Assembly: GCA_002368735.1 (NCBI GenBank)
Contig: DFEQ01000076.1
Location: 4,347 to 18,840 of the forward strand
Length of the DNA stretch: 14,494 nt
DNA from: Christensenella sp. UBA3798
GTDB lineage: Bacteria > Bacillota > Clostridia > Christensenellales > CAG-1252
Reading direction: 5' to 3'
The position numbers were made by a program, and so were the translations under genes. Under the pieces are notes generated by a model that was given only the letters and a program-made list of their open reading frames with translations, made no database searches and was not told the DNA's origin. Positions 13,007 through 14,494 of this stretch are shown piece after piece (position 1 is the stretch's first letter; each line of letters starts with the position of its first letter).

Positions 13007-13861
13007 ATGATCAAGTTAAGCGCATTTGCAGACGAATCGGATAACAGCTTGGAAGGGCAGATCGCCGCACTCAAGAAGCACGGCATCCCCTATCTCGAAA
13101 TTCGCAATATCAACGGCAAGAACGTGATGGAGCTCACCGACGAAGAGGCGAAGCACATCCGCAAGCGTATGGATGAGGAAGGTCTTAAGGTGTGGTCCAT
13201 CGGTTCCCCCATCGGCAAGAAGGATATCGCCCTCTCGGAGGAGGAGCACCTCGCCGACGCTCGTCGCGGCTGCGAGCTCGCGAAGATACTCGGAGCGGAG
13301 AATATCCGCGTGTTCAGTTTCTATAACGTTCCCGAAAACCACGCGCGCGACAAGATGATCGACCTTTTGAAAAAGTTCGTTGCCATCGGCAACGAGTACG
13401 GCATGCGTATGTGCCACGAGAACGATAAGGGTCTTTACGGCGACAACCTCGCTCGCACCTTGGACGTCCTCGATCACGTGCCGGGTCTTTACTCGGTGTA
13501 CGACCCCGCGAACTTCCTGCAGGTGGGCGAGAAGGCGGCGGACACCCTCGCGGCGCTCGCGGACAGGGCATACTACTTCCACATCAAGGACGTCGTGGCG
13601 GAGACGGGCGAACTGGTCCCCGCGGGCTACGGCGACGGCAATCTCCTCGGGCTCGTCTCGGGCATCAAGGGGGATAAAGTGCTCACCATCGAGCCCCACC
13701 TCAAGATATTCGGCGGGTACGTTTTGAACGACAAGACCGAGCTCAAGACGAAATTCCACTTCGAGAGCAACGTCGAGGCGTTCGACGCGGCGGTGAATGC
13801 GATCAAAGCCGTCCTCAATAAGGCGGGCTACAAAGAAGAGAACGGAGCGTTTGTAAAATGA
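13007..13861 (+). CDS. Sugar phosphate isomerase/epimerase-like TIM-barrel protein
   Basis: A 284-residue protein of the xylose-isomerase-like TIM-barrel (AP endonuclease 2 fold) family. It starts IKLSAFADESDNSLEGQIAAL. Likely metal-binding and catalytic residues are E138 in CHEND (136-140), D166 in YDPANF (165-170), H192 and D195 in FHIKD (191-195) and E229 in IEPHL (228-232); GYGDGN (207-212) is the usual loop. Relatives isomerise or epimerise ketoses, inososes and related keto-sugars. The exact substrate cannot be read from the sequence. ATG start with AAGGAG upstream. The stop overlaps the start of the next gene (ATGA), so the two enzymes are co-translated and probably act in one sugar or cyclitol breakdown route, likely controlled by the divergent AraC-family regulator. 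Confidence 0.9.
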   Translation: MIKLSAFADESDNSLEGQIAALKKHGIPYLEIRNINGKNVMELTDEEAKHIRKRMDEEGLKVWSIGSPIGKKDIALSEEEHLADARRGCELAKILGAENIRVFSFYNVPENHARDKMIDLLKKFVAIGNEYGMRMCHENDKGLYGDNLARTLDVLDHVPGLYSVYDPANFLQVGEKAADTLAALADRAYYFHIKDVVAETGELVPAGYGDGNLLGLVSGIKGDKVLTIEPHLKIFGGYVLNDKTELKTKFHFESNVEAFDAAVNAIKAVLNKAGYKEENGAFVK

Positions 13862-14494
13862 AAGAAGTCAGATACGGCATCGTAGGCGCAGGCAACCAAG
13901 GTACCTATTACGCCCTCCGCTTGGACGGCGGCGAGGTGGCGTCCTCCCGCTTGACGGCGGTGGCGGATATCAATCCCGTCAAGATAGAGGCTATCCGCGG
14001 AAAATTGTCCGAGGGGGTCAAGTATTATACCGATTACAAGAAGATGCTTTCCGACGGCGTGTGCGACGCAGTGCTCGTCGCCGTACCGCACTACACCCAT
14101 CCCGAGATCGTCATCGAGTGCCTTTCTCGCGGGGTGCATGTCATCACCGATAAGCCCGCGGCGGTATATACCAAGCAGGTGGAGGAGATGAACGCGGCGG
14201 CGAAAAAGAGCAACGCTCTTTACGGCATGATGTTCAATCAGCGCACCAACTGCTTGTATCGCAAGATGAAGGAGATCATCGCTTCGGGCGGCATCGGCAA
14301 GCTGCAGCGCGTCAACTGGATCATCACCGACTGGTTCCGCACGCAGAACTATTACGATTCGGGTTCGTGGCGCGCTACCTGGAAGGGCGAGGGCGGCGGC
14401 GTGCTCATCAATCAGTGCCCGCACCAGCTTGACCTCGTGCAATGGGTGGTGGGCGAGATGCCCGTCTCCGTCAACGGCTTCTGCAAGTACGGCA
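13858..14494 (+). CDS. Gfo/Idh/MocA-family oxidoreductase, N-terminal part (cut by window edge)
   Basis: 212 residues up to the window end. The N-terminal Rossmann fold has RYGIVGAGNQGTYYA (5-19), the NAD(P)-binding glycine motif, and AVADINP (34-40). DKPAA (98-102) corresponds to the E-K-P motif with the catalytic lysine K99. The C-terminal domain begins near 124 and contains WKGEGGGVLINQCPHQLDLVQW (175-196), where H189 is the conserved histidine and D192 follows it. Members oxidise or reduce sugars and inositols with NAD(P). The start ATG overlaps the stop of the isomerase gene by four bases, so they form one translational unit. I cannot assign the substrate. Confidence 0.93.
   Translation, partial: MKEVRYGIVGAGNQGTYYALRLDGGEVASSRLTAVADINPVKIEAIRGKLSEGVKYYTDYKKMLSDGVCDAVLVAVPHYTHPEIVIECLSRGVHVITDKPAAVYTKQVEEMNAAAKKSNALYGMMFNQRTNCLYRKMKEIIASGGIGKLQRVNWIITDWFRTQNYYDSGSWRATWKGEGGGVLINQCPHQLDLVQWVVGEMPVSVNGFCKYG

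Noticed and set aside
13016..13759. 247-codon minus-strand open frame opposite the TIM-barrel gene
   Set aside because: It is antisense to a gene with clear catalytic motifs, a promoter and an RBS.

Overview
The window looks like chromosomal DNA of a Bacillota (Clostridia-type) bacterium, probably an uncultured gut lineage. The reasons are strong AGGAGG-type ribosome binding sites, A/T-rich intergenic DNA with sigma-A-like promoters between G/C-richer genes, a Gram-positive style lysine riboswitch, a YabB/RsmI gene pair and a DUF1538/PII-like operon. There are ten full CDSs, two genes cut by the window edges (asnS and an oxidoreductase), and several regulatory RNA or DNA elements. I saw no tRNA, rRNA, insertion sequence, integrase or CRISPR array.

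Left part, minus strand (1-3126): an operon reads from a promoter near 3045 through a duplicated-repeat DUF1538 membrane protein and two adjacent small PII-like proteins, followed by asnS, which has its own candidate promoter and leader. The membrane protein with two PII-like partners looks like a ligand-gated transport module, by analogy with AmtB-GlnK.

Middle (3127-8246): a 0.5 kb gene-free stretch holds the first copy of a hairpin array built on AGTGAAGTT. A plus-strand gene for a low-complexity, acidic, probably lipid-anchored protein follows. It converges on a minus-strand birA whose promoter predicts a leaderless transcript. Next comes a lysine riboswitch with an intrinsic terminator, controlling an NhaC-superfamily transporter that is therefore a probable lysine importer. 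A perfect bidirectional terminator closes the transporter gene. Beyond it, immediately after the rsmI stop codon, lies the second copy of the hairpin array in the opposite orientation.

Right part (8248-14494): minus-strand rsmI is preceded, three bases away, by an unusual 994-residue gene that fuses an MMPL/RND exporter to a YabB/TrmN6-type methyltransferase. Further right, an AraC-family regulator is divergent from a plus-strand catabolic pair: a TIM-barrel sugar isomerase/epimerase and a Gfo/Idh/MocA oxidoreductase, the latter cut by the window edge. A perfect 19-bp inverted repeat sits over both divergent promoters.

The items most worth follow-up are the two matching hairpin arrays, each ending in a DnaA-box-like 9-mer; the exporter-methyltransferase fusion; the DUF1538/double-PII module; and the recurring placement of a small hairpin directly against the ribosome binding site.
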